DNA from: Pukyongiella litopenaei
GTDB taxonomy: Bacteria > Pseudomonadota > Alphaproteobacteria > Rhodobacterales > Rhodobacteraceae
DNA: 64,000 nucleotides
Reading direction: 5' to 3'
Assembly (NCBI RefSeq): GCF_003008555.2
Contig: NZ_CP027665.1
Location: 1,922,001 to 1,986,000 of the forward strand
How positions within the stretch are numbered: position 1 is the stretch's first letter; every line of letters begins with the position of its first letter. The notes under the pieces are model-generated. The model made no database searches, was not told where the DNA came from, and saw nothing but the letters and a program-made list of their open reading frames with translations. Made by a program: the position numbers and the translations under genes. This document shows positions 15,534 through 24,775 of the stretch, one piece after another.

Positions 15534-16186
15534 GCCTGCCCCAGCATCCGCGGCAGTTCCGGCACGTCGCGCATCGCGCGTTCCAGCGAGGCGGCGGTGT
15601 CGATGTCGAACTGCAGGCTGTCCAGCCGCAGCAGGACCGGGTTCAGCCCGGCCCGTTCCGCCGCCCGCAGGTGGCGGATGGCGGAGTTCGGGCCATAGAG
15701 AAACGGAATGGCCGTGGGCGGCGAGACCAGCAGCGCGTTGGTGCCCAGGTCGGTCGCCGGGCAGATGACCGCGCGGGTCCGGTTGCGCCCGCAGCACAGC
15801 AGCCGGACCAGATCGGCCGGGTCCGGCGCGGCGAGATCGGCGGGGATCACGCACAGGCTGGCATAGCTCCGGTTCCCGGCCCAGCGCGCGGCGGTTTCCA
15901 CCGCGCGCGACAACCCGTCCCGCGCGCCTTCGGCGATCACGGTGGCGCCCATTCGCTCGGCAATGTCTGCTATTTCGATGCTCGACGTAACAATTGCCAG
16001 ATCGAAACGCGGGGCATCGGGCAGGGTGCGGGCCTGCCGTAACACGTCGATTGTGCGGCGGAACAACAGACGCGCCAGCGTTTGCCGCTGCGCCTGCGTC
16101 AAGCCGGGGCCAAGCCGCGTCTTCGATGCCGACGGATCCTTCATCGGCACCACGATCAGGCAATCCGGGCGATCCGGGCCGGTCAT
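15530..16186 (-). CDS. cofC: Phospholactate/phosphoglycerate guanylyltransferase (CofC/FbiD)
   Basis: 218 aa nucleotidyltransferase. The N-terminal loop [17 protein letters not shown] carries the KxxxxKTRL-type GTP-binding motif. [10 protein letters not shown] (about residues 112-121) provides the metal-binding Asp, and [13 protein letters not shown] is the family's acceptor-site segment. It activates 2-phospholactate, PEP or 3-phosphoglycerate with GTP to form the donor for CofD. Which acceptor is used cannot be read from the motifs I can see. It overlaps cofD and cofE by ATGA on both sides. Confidence 0.9.
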   Translation of the reverse strand: MTGPDRPDCLIVVPMKDPSASKTRLGPGLTQAQRQTLARLLFRRTIDVLRQARTLPDAPRFDLAIVTSSIEIADIAERMGATVIAEGARDGLSRAVETAARWAGNRSYASLCVIPADLAAPDPADLVRLLCCGRNRTRAVICPATDLGTNALLVSPPTAIPFLYGPNSAIRHLRAAERAGLNPVLLRLDSLQFDIDTAASLERAMRDVPELPRMLGQA

Positions 16187-17151
16187 GCCGCGGGCACCCC
16201 TCTGGTTCTGGCGAAATGGTCGAGGATCTCGCCCGCGAGCCGCCGCTTGGCGGCGAGATCGGGCATCAGGATGTCGCGGCAGACCGGCGTGACGCCCAGC
16301 GCGGCGATATCGCCGGCCAGGGCCGCATCGGCGGTGTCGATCACCAGCACCTCGGCCAGCCCGGCATAGGTCTGGGCGATCCCCAGCGCGTCGGCACGCT
16401 GGCCCAGCGCGGTCATCATGCGATCGGCCGGTCCCTTGACCACCTTGCCCGCGATCAGGGGCGACACCGCCCAGACCGGGGCCGCCGATTGCCGCAGCGC
16501 ATCCTCGATGCCGCCGATCTTCAGGATCGGCGCGATGCTGACCAGCGGGTTCGATGGGGCGATCAGCAACAGGTCTGCATCGCCGATCGCGGCCAGCGCC
16601 TCGGGCGTCGGGCGTGCGGCCTCGATCCCGTCATAGGCCAGTTCCCGCACGTCGGGCGTACAGCGTTCGCGCACGAAATATTCCTGGAAGGACAGCCAGC
16701 CCGCATCGGTGCGCACCCGTGTCTGCACCCGGTCATCGGTCGGCAGCAGGATGCGGGCGCGGACGCCGAACCGGGCGGCCACACCCGCCGCGATCGCCGA
16801 TGGCCGGTCACCCGCGCGCAGCCGCGCGGTGCGATGGATATGCAGGCCGAGATCCTTGTCCCCCAGCGTCATCCATGTGTCATGGCCCAGCCGGTCGAGC
16901 ACCGACAGCGCCCGCGTCGCTTCGTCGGCCACGCCCCAGCCCTGATCGCGGTCGATCAGCCCGGCCAGCGTATAGGTCATGGTGTCGATATCCGGCGACA
17001 CCCACAGCCCGTGGAACTCATCGTCATCGGCCACGTTGCCGATGACCGACAGCGCCACATTGTCCAGCGCCGCGAGGCCCTCTGCCATCTTGGCGCCACC
17101 GACACCGCCCGCGATCAGCGTGACATTTACCCTGTCCGCACTCATGCTCAC
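16183..17151 (-). CDS. cofD: LPPG:FO 2-phospho-L-lactate transferase (CofD)
   Basis: 322 aa from a GTG at 17151 that overlaps the cofH stop (GTGA); an ATG at 17145 is the alternative start. Motifs: LIAGGVGGAKMAEGL (binds the nucleotide-activated phosphoacid), then VNVAD-like NVADDDEFHGLWVSPDIDTMTYTL with the metal-binding Asp residues and FO contacts, and LIAPSNPLVSIAPIL. It transfers the phospho-acid moiety onto FO, giving F420-0 or dehydro-F420-0. It is part of the coupled F420 operon and has normal length. Confidence 0.93.
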   Translation of the reverse strand: MSMSADRVNVTLIAGGVGGAKMAEGLAALDNVALSVIGNVADDDEFHGLWVSPDIDTMTYTLAGLIDRDQGWGVADEATRALSVLDRLGHDTWMTLGDKDLGLHIHRTARLRAGDRPSAIAAGVAARFGVRARILLPTDDRVQTRVRTDAGWLSFQEYFVRERCTPDVRELAYDGIEAARPTPEALAAIGDADLLLIAPSNPLVSIAPILKIGGIEDALRQSAAPVWAVSPLIAGKVVKGPADRMMTALGQRADALGIAQTYAGLAEVLVIDTADAALAGDIAALGVTPVCRDILMPDLAAKRRLAGEILDHFARTRGVPAA

Positions 17152-18428
17152 GGCTCCACCGCCGGGAACATCTTCAGGAAATCGAGCGGCTCGCCCGCCC
17201 GGCGCGGCACCAGCGGTGCGATTTCGGCCGGGTCGTGATCGTCATAGACCTCGATCGTGTCATAGACCGTGTTCCGCCGTACCGGGACGCGCCCGACCGA
17301 CCGGATCAGGCCGGCGAGTTCGCTTGCGGTGATTTCCTGCCCGTGGGTCGATCCGGCCGCGCGCGAGATGCTTTCGTTCATCAGCGTTCCGCCGAGGTCG
17401 TTCACCCCGCGCGTCAGCATCTGCCGGGCCCGTTCGGCGCCCAGCTTGGTCCAGCTGACCTGGATATTGTCGATATGCCCGTGCAGCATGATCCGCGATA
17501 CCGCGTGCATCAGGTCCACCTCGTCGGTGGTGGGGCCGGGCCGTACCGCGCCGGGGTTCTGCGTGTAGAGCGGCGATTCGGTATGCACAAAGCTCAGCGG
17601 CACCAGTTCGGTGAACCCGCCGGTGTCTTTCTGGATGTCGCGCAGCAGCGCGATATGCGCCGCCCAGTGCCGGGGGGCATCCACATGGCCATACATGATC
17701 GTTGCCGTGGTCGGGATCCCGACGCCGTGGGCGGCGCGGATGATCTCGACCCATTTTTCGGCGCTCAGCTTGTTCTTGGTCAGCTTCTGCCGCACCTCGG
17801 TATCGAGGATCTCGGCGGCGGTTCCGGGCATCGAGCCCAGACCGCAATCCCTGAGGTCGCGCAGGAAATCGGCATAGCTCAGGCCGGTCTTGGCCGCGCC
17901 ATACCAGATCTCAAAAGGCGAAAAGGCGTGGATATGCATGTCCGGCAACGCCGATTTGATCGCCAGCAGGATGTCCCGGTAATAGCTGCCCGGCATCTTG
18001 GGGTGCAGCCCGCCCTGGATGCAGACCTCGGTGCCGCCCCGGTCCCAGGCCTCTTGTGCGCGGGCAACGATCTGGTCCGGGTCCAGCCACTCGGCATCCT
18101 TGTCCTCGGCGCGTTTGGCGAAACCGCAGAACCGGCATCCCATGTAGCAGACATTGGTGAAATTGATGTTGCGGTTGACCACGAAGGTGACCCGATCGCC
18201 ATTCGCGCGCTGCCGCAGGGTGTCGGCAACCGCGTAGACGGCCAGCTTGTCGGCGCCGCGCGTCTCAAACAGGGTGACGGCCTCGGCCTCGGAGACCTCC
18301 TGCCCGTCCAGCGCGCGCGTCAAGACCCGTGCTACGGGGGCCGAGGCAGAGGCGAGCGCGGCGGACAGCTCCGCTGCGGTTTCGGTCGGGGTTCGGGTGA
18401 GGATGTTCACGCGCCGGCCTCCAGACAT
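17148..18428 (-). CDS. cofH: FO synthase subunit 2 (CofH)
   Basis: 426 aa radical SAM enzyme. The [4Fe-4S] ligands are C94-x3-C98-x2-C101 (CYMGCRFC). Other conserved segments are GGTEVCIQGGLHPKMPGSYYRDIL, GLGSMPGTAAEILDTEVR and MYGHVDAPRHWAAHI. With CofG it joins tyrosine and a ribityl-uracil amine into FO. The start overlaps the cofG end by 22 bases. In actinobacteria the two halves are fused as FbiC; here they are separate, as in archaea and cyanobacteria. No residue looks missing. Confidence 0.94.
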   Translation of the reverse strand: MSGGRRVNILTRTPTETAAELSAALASASAPVARVLTRALDGQEVSEAEAVTLFETRGADKLAVYAVADTLRQRANGDRVTFVVNRNINFTNVCYMGCRFCGFAKRAEDKDAEWLDPDQIVARAQEAWDRGGTEVCIQGGLHPKMPGSYYRDILLAIKSALPDMHIHAFSPFEIWYGAAKTGLSYADFLRDLRDCGLGSMPGTAAEILDTEVRQKLTKNKLSAEKWVEIIRAAHGVGIPTTATIMYGHVDAPRHWAAHIALLRDIQKDTGGFTELVPLSFVHTESPLYTQNPGAVRPGPTTDEVDLMHAVSRIMLHGHIDNIQVSWTKLGAERARQMLTRGVNDLGGTLMNESISRAAGSTHGQEITASELAGLIRSVGRVPVRRNTVYDTIEVYDDHDPAEIAPLVPRRAGEPLDFLKMFPAVEP

Positions 18429-19522
18429 TGTTCGCGGGCCAGCCCGTCGGGGCGCGACATGGCCGCAACCCGTATGTGCAGCGCCGGCGCGATGAAATCG
18501 TCGCGGTTGGCAAAGAACCGGGGATAGACCGTCAGGCGTTCCTGCAACGTGAACCCCGCCGCCGCGCAGGACGCGGACAATTGCCGGATCTCCGGCCAGT
18601 CATGCTGCGGGTTGATGAAATCTATGGTCACCGGCGAAATGCCGCCCCAGTCGTTGATCCCGGCATTCAGGTAGTCGATATGCCGTTTGCTGAGATTGGG
18701 CGGCGCCTGCAGGCTGATTTCCGGGCTCAGGATGATCCGCGCCGCGGCGATGGTGCGCAGCATGTCGTCCAGTGTCGGCTCGGGGTGGCGGGCCATCGCG
18801 ATATCCGGCTTGCGCTGGAAATTCTGCACGATGACCTCCTGGACATGGCCGTGGCGCCGATGCGCGGCCTCGATCGCGTGCAGCGCGTCGATCCGTTCAT
18901 CCCAGGTCTCGCCGATCCCGATCAGCAGGCCGGTGGTAAAGGGCACCTGTTTCTGCCCGGCGCGGTCCAGCGTGCGCAGCCGCTGCACCGGGGTCTTGTC
19001 GGGGCAGGCGTAATGGGGCTGCCCTTTGCGGGTCAGGCGGCGGCTGACCGTTTCCAGCATCATGCCCATCGAGGCGGAGACCGGGCGCAGCGCGTCGATC
19101 TCGTCATCGGCGAGCGTGCCGGCATTCACATGGGGCAGCAGGCCGGTTTCATCCAGCACCAGGCGGCACATGTCGCGCAGGTAATCGGTCATCCGCGCAT
19201 GGCCCAGCCGCCGCAGCCCGTCGCGCGCCTTGTCATAGCGCAGCTCGGGCTTTTCGCCGAGGCTGAACAGCAGTTCCTTGCAGCCCTTCGCCTCGCCCCT
19301 GCGGGCCATGGCCAGCACCTCGTCCGGCGTCAGGATGTTCGCCTCGGGCGTTTCGGGGTGCTTGACGAAGGTGCAGTAACCGCAGGTGTCGCGACACATG
19401 TTGGTCAGCGGCACGAACACCTTGCGCGAATAGGTGACGGTCCGGCCCCAATGCCGGTCCCTGATATCGCAGGCCCGCGCGGTCAGTTCGCCGGTCGTCC
19501 AGTTCCTGAAGGTCTCAGCCAT
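18407..19522 (-). CDS. cofG: FO synthase subunit 1 (CofG)
   Basis: 371 aa from the ATG at 19522; an in-frame ATG at 19567 would add a basic leader without support. The radical SAM cysteines are C43-x3-C47-x2-C50 (CRDTCGYC). FSLGEKPELRYD, HVNAGTLADDEIDALRPVSASMGMMLE and INDWGGISPVTIDFINPQHDWP are CofG signatures. It is the first gene of the F420 operon. A GGGAGG motif lies about 25 bases upstream, rather far from the ATG, so the start is not certain. The promoter should be in the 283-base divergent gap (19523-19805). Confidence 0.94.
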   Translation of the reverse strand: MAETFRNWTTGELTARACDIRDRHWGRTVTYSRKVFVPLTNMCRDTCGYCTFVKHPETPEANILTPDEVLAMARRGEAKGCKELLFSLGEKPELRYDKARDGLRRLGHARMTDYLRDMCRLVLDETGLLPHVNAGTLADDEIDALRPVSASMGMMLETVSRRLTRKGQPHYACPDKTPVQRLRTLDRAGQKQVPFTTGLLIGIGETWDERIDALHAIEAAHRRHGHVQEVIVQNFQRKPDIAMARHPEPTLDDMLRTIAAARIILSPEISLQAPPNLSKRHIDYLNAGINDWGGISPVTIDFINPQHDWPEIRQLSASCAAAGFTLQERLTVYPRFFANRDDFIAPALHIRVAAMSRPDGLAREQCLEAGA

Positions 19523-19805
19523 GATGTCGATGCCGGATCTCCGCCTCCCTCGCAAAAAGGGGAGCACCCGATACGGCTCGCTGTCAACAAAATTTTACCA
19601 AACGGTCCAATTCCGCGCCGGAACGGCCGAACCGGGACGGTCCCGACGGACGTGACATGCAGCAAGGGGCGTCATCCGACTTGGGGAATGTCGGCTTGTG
19701 GAGGCTGAAGAACCCCGATATCCAAACCACCAATAAGCAGGTGCCTTGATTGTCGACACCTTGGCCAAGGCTGAACAAGCTATCCCTGGGGGGAGGACAT
19801 AAACC

Positions 19806-20831
19806 ATGGCGGACGGCCAGATCGAATCTTTGCTAGGACAACCCTCGACGGCGATCTACATTGAGAAACTGCGTGACCGGGGCTATGGCGAGGCCGGCAT
19901 CACAAACGTCGCCTACGCACGGCGCGACCGGTTTCACCGGGAATTTCGGCCCCATATCGAACGCGCGCTGAGTGACGAGATGGCGCCGCGCGATCGCAAG
20001 GTGGTCGAAATCGGCTGTGGCGCGGGATCGGTTACCCATGCCTTCACCGAGATGTTCGCGCAGGTGACTGCCTTCGAGATCAACACCAGCATGGTCGACC
20101 TCGTCCGCGAGCGCAAGGACATCTATGGTCTCGACACGCTTGTGATCCACCATCTGCCCCCCGCCGAGGTGGTACCGGCGGCCATAGACGCAGCAGAGCC
20201 GGGCGGCGTCTTCATGCTGTATGCGGTGCTCGAACACATGCTCGAATCCGAGCGGTTCGAAACACTTTCGGCGCTGTGGAAGGCGATGGACCCGGTCTCG
20301 GGCATCCCCGACCTGCACATATATGTCGGCAACACGCCAAACCGGCTGAGCTGGCAGGATCTGCACACGCACCAGACCCCTTTCCTGATCAACCTGCCCC
20401 ATGAAACCGCCCGTCGCTACATGGAGTTGAACCCCGACATCAATCTGGCCGCCCATATGCTGGCCGCGCATCGCGACGGCGGGGACGACAGCTTTGCCAC
20501 GACCCGGGCTCGGCGAGGGCTGGGGATCTCCTTCCACGATTTCGAGATTGCCTTCGACGGGGCCGACCTGAACGAATGCATCGTCCTTCCCGACATCGCT
20601 CAACCGGCGCAAGATTACGATGTCCTGTTGGCGGCCTTTTTCCTGAATGCGGGGATCGACGTACCCATGTGCTTTGCCATGCGGGACATGAACTTCATGA
20701 TCCGGCGGCCGCAAAACGCCGATGACGCAGCGCGGACCCGGGCCTACAACGCGCAGGTGCGTGACCGCTTTGCCAAGACGGTCGCGACCCGGCTTGAGGC
20801 CATCGCGCGCAAGATCGCCCAGACCGGCTGA
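19806..20831 (+). CDS. Class I SAM-dependent methyltransferase
   Basis: 341 aa, divergent from cofG. A strong ribosome site (GGGGGGAGG) lies about 9 bases before the ATG. Motif I is VVEIGCGAGSVTHAF (about residues 66-80), then TAFEINTSMVDLVRERKDIYG for SAM ribose binding and GGVFMLYAVLEHML as the motif III region. The long C-terminal part (SFHDFEIAFDGADL, DVLLAAFFLNAGIDVPMCFAMRDMNFMIRRP) is typical of methyltransferases linked to sugar or natural-product modification. No target gene is nearby, and the role is unknown. An IS6 relic starts 77 bases after its stop. Confidence 0.78.
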   Translation: MADGQIESLLGQPSTAIYIEKLRDRGYGEAGITNVAYARRDRFHREFRPHIERALSDEMAPRDRKVVEIGCGAGSVTHAFTEMFAQVTAFEINTSMVDLVRERKDIYGLDTLVIHHLPPAEVVPAAIDAAEPGGVFMLYAVLEHMLESERFETLSALWKAMDPVSGIPDLHIYVGNTPNRLSWQDLHTHQTPFLINLPHETARRYMELNPDINLAAHMLAAHRDGGDDSFATTRARRGLGISFHDFEIAFDGADLNECIVLPDIAQPAQDYDVLLAAFFLNAGIDVPMCFAMRDMNFMIRRPQNADDAARTRAYNAQVRDRFAKTVATRLEAIARKIAQTG

Positions 20832-20908
20832 CCCCGGCGACGGGTTACAACCAAAGACCAAGGCAAGGGCGGCCACGGCATCAGGGCGCAGATGCGACAA
20901 TTCTGCGC

Positions 20909-21481
20909 GGGACTGTTGCACCACTTTCGGTCGATGTGCCGGACTTTTGTCAAAGTGTGGATCGTACCGGTGATTACTCTCGCGGATCAGGCGCCGATAC
21001 GCATGGGCTTTGTCCGTGCAGATCGTCACCGGCCGGTGGAGCCGTACACGCTTGATCGCTTTTTTTGAGAAAAGCTGTCGCTGCCTTGGCATTCCGCCGC
21101 GCGGTGAGGCGGAAATCAACCATTTGGCCGTTCGCATCGAATCCGCGCCATAGATAACGCCACTTGCCGCCGACGCGGATATACGTCTCGTCAACGTGCC
21201 AATCGAGGCTCGCCCGGCGCAGATGCTTCTCGGTTCGTTTCGTCAGTTCCGGCGCAAACTTCTGAACCCAGCGATAGACGGACGATCGGTCAACCGTGAT
21301 GCCACGCTCCGCAAGAAGATCGACGACATCCTGGTACGAGAGCGGAAACCTCAGGTACCAGCGCACTGCGCAAAGGATGATATCGCGCGGAAAGCGGTGG
21401 TGCTTGAACAATGTTTTAAGCGGTATGATGGACCTCCAGAGCCACAGCCTCGCCACGAACCGTGATTAACGCAACAGTCCC
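20909..21481 (-). mobile_element. Internally deleted IS6-family element (573 bp)
   Basis: Ends in GGGACTGTTGC on both sides in inverted orientation (20909 and 21481). Comparison with the copy at 47476-48203 shows that internal sequence ending TGGTGCAACA is joined directly to the terminal GCAACAGTCCC, which removes the transposase C-terminus. The short shared GCAACA suggests repeat-mediated deletion. No target-site duplication is visible in the flanks. Confidence 0.8.
20974..21456 (-). pseudogene. IS6-family transposase, truncated and frameshifted
   Basis: From a GTG at 21456 the frame gives an IS6 transposase N-terminus (FKHHRFPRDIILCAVRWYLR, the zinc-finger/HTH region and the first catalytic Asp in WHVDETYIRVGGKW). 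It then shifts frame near a run of Ts at about 21060. The second catalytic Asp (ICTDKAHAYR) is only present in another frame, and the region beyond CNN is deleted. It cannot encode active enzyme. Confidence 0.85.
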
Positions 21482-21967
21482 ATAGTGTTACCTACGGAGT
21501 ATGTTACGGAACCGAAAATTACCTTTAACCCACTGGCCGCAAAACAGGAAACTATCCACAGGGATCCGAAGCTAACGAACGAATTTAGCTCCAAGGCGGG
21601 GTCCTGATATAACGAACTTCGCCAGACCAGACGGATGCCCCTATCCTGCTCACCGGCGAGTATAGGTGGAAAATCACTGACGTGACGCCTTAAGGTGTCA
21701 TTCTGCACTGAGCCGGAACAGACCCCTGTCGGGCGGCACGCTTGATCTGCTCAAACAATTGTCGATCCGATCAAAATCCGGATCGACCCCACCGCAGAGG
21801 CCAGAATTATCGCTCAGTTCGCACGTCAGATGCTCGAACCACGGCGCTGCCTGCCCACGAGGCTTGTTCTACATGGCGCACCGTGGCAGCTTGGAAGCGA
21901 GGGCGTTCTATCTTAGGAATGTCAGTGAAATTTTTTCAATAGGAGGCATAGAGGTGCTTTTTTTTAG
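21482..21967. other. Gene-free stretch of low-GC, foreign-looking DNA
   Basis: About 490 bases between the IS6 relic and a pseudogene. The GC content is visibly lower than in the surrounding operons. No open frame has a start, ribosome site and protein-like product. An AGGAGG at 21941-21946 with a GTG at 21954 probably belonged to the broken gene downstream. The stretch is likely debris from earlier insertions. Confidence 0.5.
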
Positions 21968-22765
21968 TTGCTGTCGTTTTCCATTGCCGCTTTAGGCGTT
22001 ACTAACTTTTCAATTCCAGCCTTTTCGCAACACATCAGTACAGCGATGTCCGGGAAGACTGGACCAGAAATTATCGGGCTTTACGTAGGAATGACGGCTA
22101 AAGAAGCCTAGGCCCAATTGAAGAGCAGTTTTCCGGGCGTTCGTGTGGCAACCAACGTTGGTAAGAACCGACATGATGGGTCGGAGTTCACAAGTATACT
22201 GACTATTCATAGGCAACGGAATCAGCCCGAGCAAATCCAGTTACGTTTCACGGGTGCCGGGTCTAGCAATCGTCTTTTCGCTGTCACACGACAAACAATT
22301 TTCGATCCCGCCGCGGCTCCGTCCTTCCGGGAGACGCAGGACAATGTCATCGAAAAATTCGGCCTACCGACTGCCTATACTGCCCCTGGCGGCCTTACAT
22401 ACGTCTTCAATCCTGATCTGGTCTCCATCATCTCGGCTGAGGCGACAAAAAACCTGATTGAGGATATGAAAGGCAACACGCTTAACGCAGCTAAGGACGA
22501 GGGCGTGGATTACTTCGAGGGTATGAGAGCGGTGTTCGACTGTCCCGAAAAAATCTCGGTGCGTGTAGATGTCACCAAGCCGTTTTCTGCAATGCCAGTT
22601 GGATGCCAGGGCATTCTGAAGATCGTGCTAAGGGGTGACCCTGCGAATGACATTCTGAAATCTCTAGAGATGAGTATGGCCGATTTTCGATACCTGAAAG
22701 AAGCGACAGCCTTTGAGAAGACCAAAGAAAAGCCTGTGCCGAGTGGGGACGCGCCTAAGCTATAA
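21968..22765 (+). pseudogene. Secreted protein of unknown function, interrupted by an amber codon
   Basis: One continuous frame reads a signal-peptide-like start (LLSFSIAALGVTNFSIPAFSQ from 21968), then GPEIIGLYVGMTAKEA, an in-frame TAG (22109-22111), then AQLKSSFPGVRVATN and on to 22765. The junction GMTAKEA-x-AQLKSSFPG has the pattern 'GMT..EA...L...FPG' common in small periplasmic proteins, so the stop interrupts a real domain. The segment from 22118 alone could encode 215 aa but would lack a signal peptide. No good start codon precedes the signal peptide, so the 5' end is also damaged. GC content is below that of the neighbourhood. Confidence 0.65.
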
Positions 22766-22841
22766 CGAAAGCAACAGGCGTGAGACGATTGCGCCCGACC
22801 GCCTCCATATGGCGGGGAGGGCGCGGGCCATCTGCAACCGT

Positions 22842-23670
22842 CTATAGGATGTGCCCGCGGCCCCGATCGCGCTCGGCAATGCTGTCCCGTTCCTTTTCGA
22901 TCTCCAGCTCACGTTCTCGCGCTGCGTCCTCCGCAACCTGTCGTTCCTTGGCCTCTCGGCCTTCGCGCAATGCAGCCGCGCGGTCGGCCAGGGCCTCCCA
23001 GTCGACCCCCTGCGCCGCCTCGCGCAACCGTGCCGCCAGATCATCGGAGGCGTCGCGTTCCGGCATAGCCGCGTCCGGTATCTCACGGTCGCGATGCCGC
23101 GCCTCCCATGCCTCTCTGAGCCGCGTGGCAAGCTCGCGCCGGTCGAACCGGTCGGGGCCCTGGTCCCGCCCGCCACGGTCTCCGGCAAGCGCCAGCTCAC
23201 CCTGCCCCGATCCCAGGCGGTCCAGCACCCGATCCGCGGCCCGGTCGAGCCAGTCGCAGACATGGCCTGCCAGATCCCGCGCCAGTTCCATGACCTCGGC
23301 CGCGCGGGCCTTGGCCTCGTGCCAGGCACGGCCGACCTCGATGCCGCGCCTTCATCTGTCAAGCGCCTGAGGAAAGCTGCGGCAGGGGCGGACAGTTCAG
23401 CTCGACGGCCTGCACGGTCTCGCGCAGCTCCGCGCCCTCGTCGCCGCGCTCCCGCGCCGCCGCCGCCAGCTCAAGCGCCTCGTCGCGCTGCGCCACGAGG
23501 GTCCGGTGATCCACCCGGTCCTCGATGCCGGCGCGTTCCAGGGCGGCGTTGCTGTCCCGCGCCCAGGCTTCGCCCCCCCTCCAGCGCCTCCTTGGTGTTC
23601 CAGTCGCGGTTCTTGGTGGTGAAACGGAGCCTATGCTGATGCCGTGCAACCCAGTCCCGTACTTTTCGTG
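22842..23670 (-). pseudogene. MobA/MobL-type relaxase C-terminal fragment, multiply frameshifted
   Basis: Pieces in different frames line up as one relaxase. The first is HRLRFTTKNRDWNTKEALEGG; a shift then occurs in a G run near 23578. Next comes AWARDSNAALERAGIEDRVD followed by HRTLVAQRDEALELAAAARE. After another break near 23360 comes GRAWHEAKARAAEVMELARD and a long charged helical tail (RQVAEDAARERELEIEKERD). The DWN(T)KE and ERAG..(A/R)VDHR motifs are typical of plasmid MobA/MobL proteins. The nuclease domain is absent. It marks an old mobilisable plasmid or element. Confidence 0.7.
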
Positions 23671-24402
23671 CATCTGTGCGTCGACGGCGGCGGACCTATA
23701 ACCATAGCCACGAACTTTCAAAAGATTTCAGAGCACATTGGGCCCGGCGCGATCGGAGTCTTTCCACCAGGCGCCCGGGGAACTGGTCGCTGGCCCGGGA
23801 TGACGGCGATCACATTTGCCATCGCAGTCGATGCGGTCGTCGAGAGCTTTGGCAAGGCCTGGATCGACAAACTGAAAAGCAATGTGTTGTCCACCATATT
23901 CCGCGACCCGCTGGTCGAGGCGACCATGATGGATATGGGCCATGCCCGTCCCGGTGTCGTCTCGGATGCCGGGCTGGTCCATGCAGCGCATATGGTAACG
24001 CATCAACTGCTCGATCAGCCTTCAGATATCGGCATGGCGCCCGTCGGTGGCGTGATACCTCTTGGCAAGGCCACCCTGGACCGACTGCAAACGATGCTGG
24101 ATGGCAATCTCGAGCGCCAGGTTTCGGTGACGGAAATGGCAGAATTTGCCGGGGTCAGCCGACACCACTTTTCACGACGCTTCAAGGCAGCCACGGGGCG
24201 CTCTCCTTTGCAATTCGCAATCATGCGAAGACTGGCACATGCCGCCGAGCTGCTTGAGCAGGAACAGACCTGCAACATCCTGAGCGTTGCGCAGCGCGTC
24301 GGTTTCGATAACCCTTCCCATTTTGCCCGCACGTTTCGGCAGCATTTCGGAGTGTCTCCGAGGCGTTGGAAAACTGAACAAATGCGGACACAAAGCGGCT
24401 AG
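23644..24402 (+). CDS. AraC-family transcriptional regulator, possibly N-terminally truncated
   Basis: 252 aa as annotated from a GTG at 23644. The C-terminal ~100 residues are a complete AraC/XylS DNA-binding domain with two HTHs (VTEMAEFAGVSRHHFSRRFK and ILSVAQRVGFDNPSHFARTFRQHFGVSPRRW). The N-terminal effector domain starts abruptly, and its first ~20 residues lie on the opposite strand of the relaxase relic. The family usually has about 290-310 residues, so 40-50 may be missing. It may still bind DNA; the effector and targets are unknown. It is followed by an IS3 remnant. Confidence 0.6.
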   Translation: MQPSPVLFVHLCVDGGGPITIATNFQKISEHIGPGAIGVFPPGARGTGRWPGMTAITFAIAVDAVVESFGKAWIDKLKSNVLSTIFRDPLVEATMMDMGHARPGVVSDAGLVHAAHMVTHQLLDQPSDIGMAPVGGVIPLGKATLDRLQTMLDGNLERQVSVTEMAEFAGVSRHHFSRRFKAATGRSPLQFAIMRRLAHAAELLEQEQTCNILSVAQRVGFDNPSHFARTFRQHFGVSPRRWKTEQMRTQSG

Positions 24403-24435
24403 AGACCCGTCGCTGAACTTTCACCCAGCCGTCCC

Positions 24436-24687
24436 GGAACCATCAAGGACGAGTTCTACGAAATTGCCTTCCGCAAGAATCTCTACCGGTCGGTGGAGGA
24501 GTTGCAGACCGATCTCGATATCTGGCTGGACAAATACAACGAGCAGCGGCCGCATTCAGGAAGATAGTGCTATGGCAAAACACCTAGGCAGACCTTCCGT
24601 GAAACGCTACACATCGCGGTGGACAAGACGATCAGGGCTTCCGAGCCATCGGACAGCCAGAAACCCATTCTCAGCGCCGTTCGCTGA
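24436..24687 (+). pseudogene. IS3-family transposase C-terminal remnant
   Basis: The frame reads TIKDEFYEIAFRKNLYRSVE, then ELQTDLDIWLDKYNEQRPHS, then a TAG at 24565, then CYGKTPRQTF to a TGA at 24685. The YNEQRPHxGxxCxGxTPxQTF pattern is the hallmark of the IS3 orfB end. The in-frame stop and missing 5' part show it is dead. Confidence 0.85.
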
Positions 24688-24775
24688 GGCGTCCGTCAGA
24701 TCAAGGCTGACGTCTTACAATCTATTTATCCAGACACACGATCATTTGCAGGCGTTCCGCACTGCCCTACAAAAT

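Noticed and set aside
14095-15768. Long plus-strand frame opposite the F420 genes
   Set aside because: Its Pro/Arg/Ala-rich product has no motif, while the minus-strand genes show complete enzyme signatures.
19833-21194. A 453-aa minus-strand frame opposite the methyltransferase
   Set aside because: It joins part of the IS6 relic to antisense of the methyltransferase. The plus-strand gene has SAM motifs and a strong ribosome site.
22109-22111. TAG read as pyrrolysine or by programmed readthrough
   Set aside because: No pyl genes, no tRNA and a damaged 5' end. A decayed gene is simpler.
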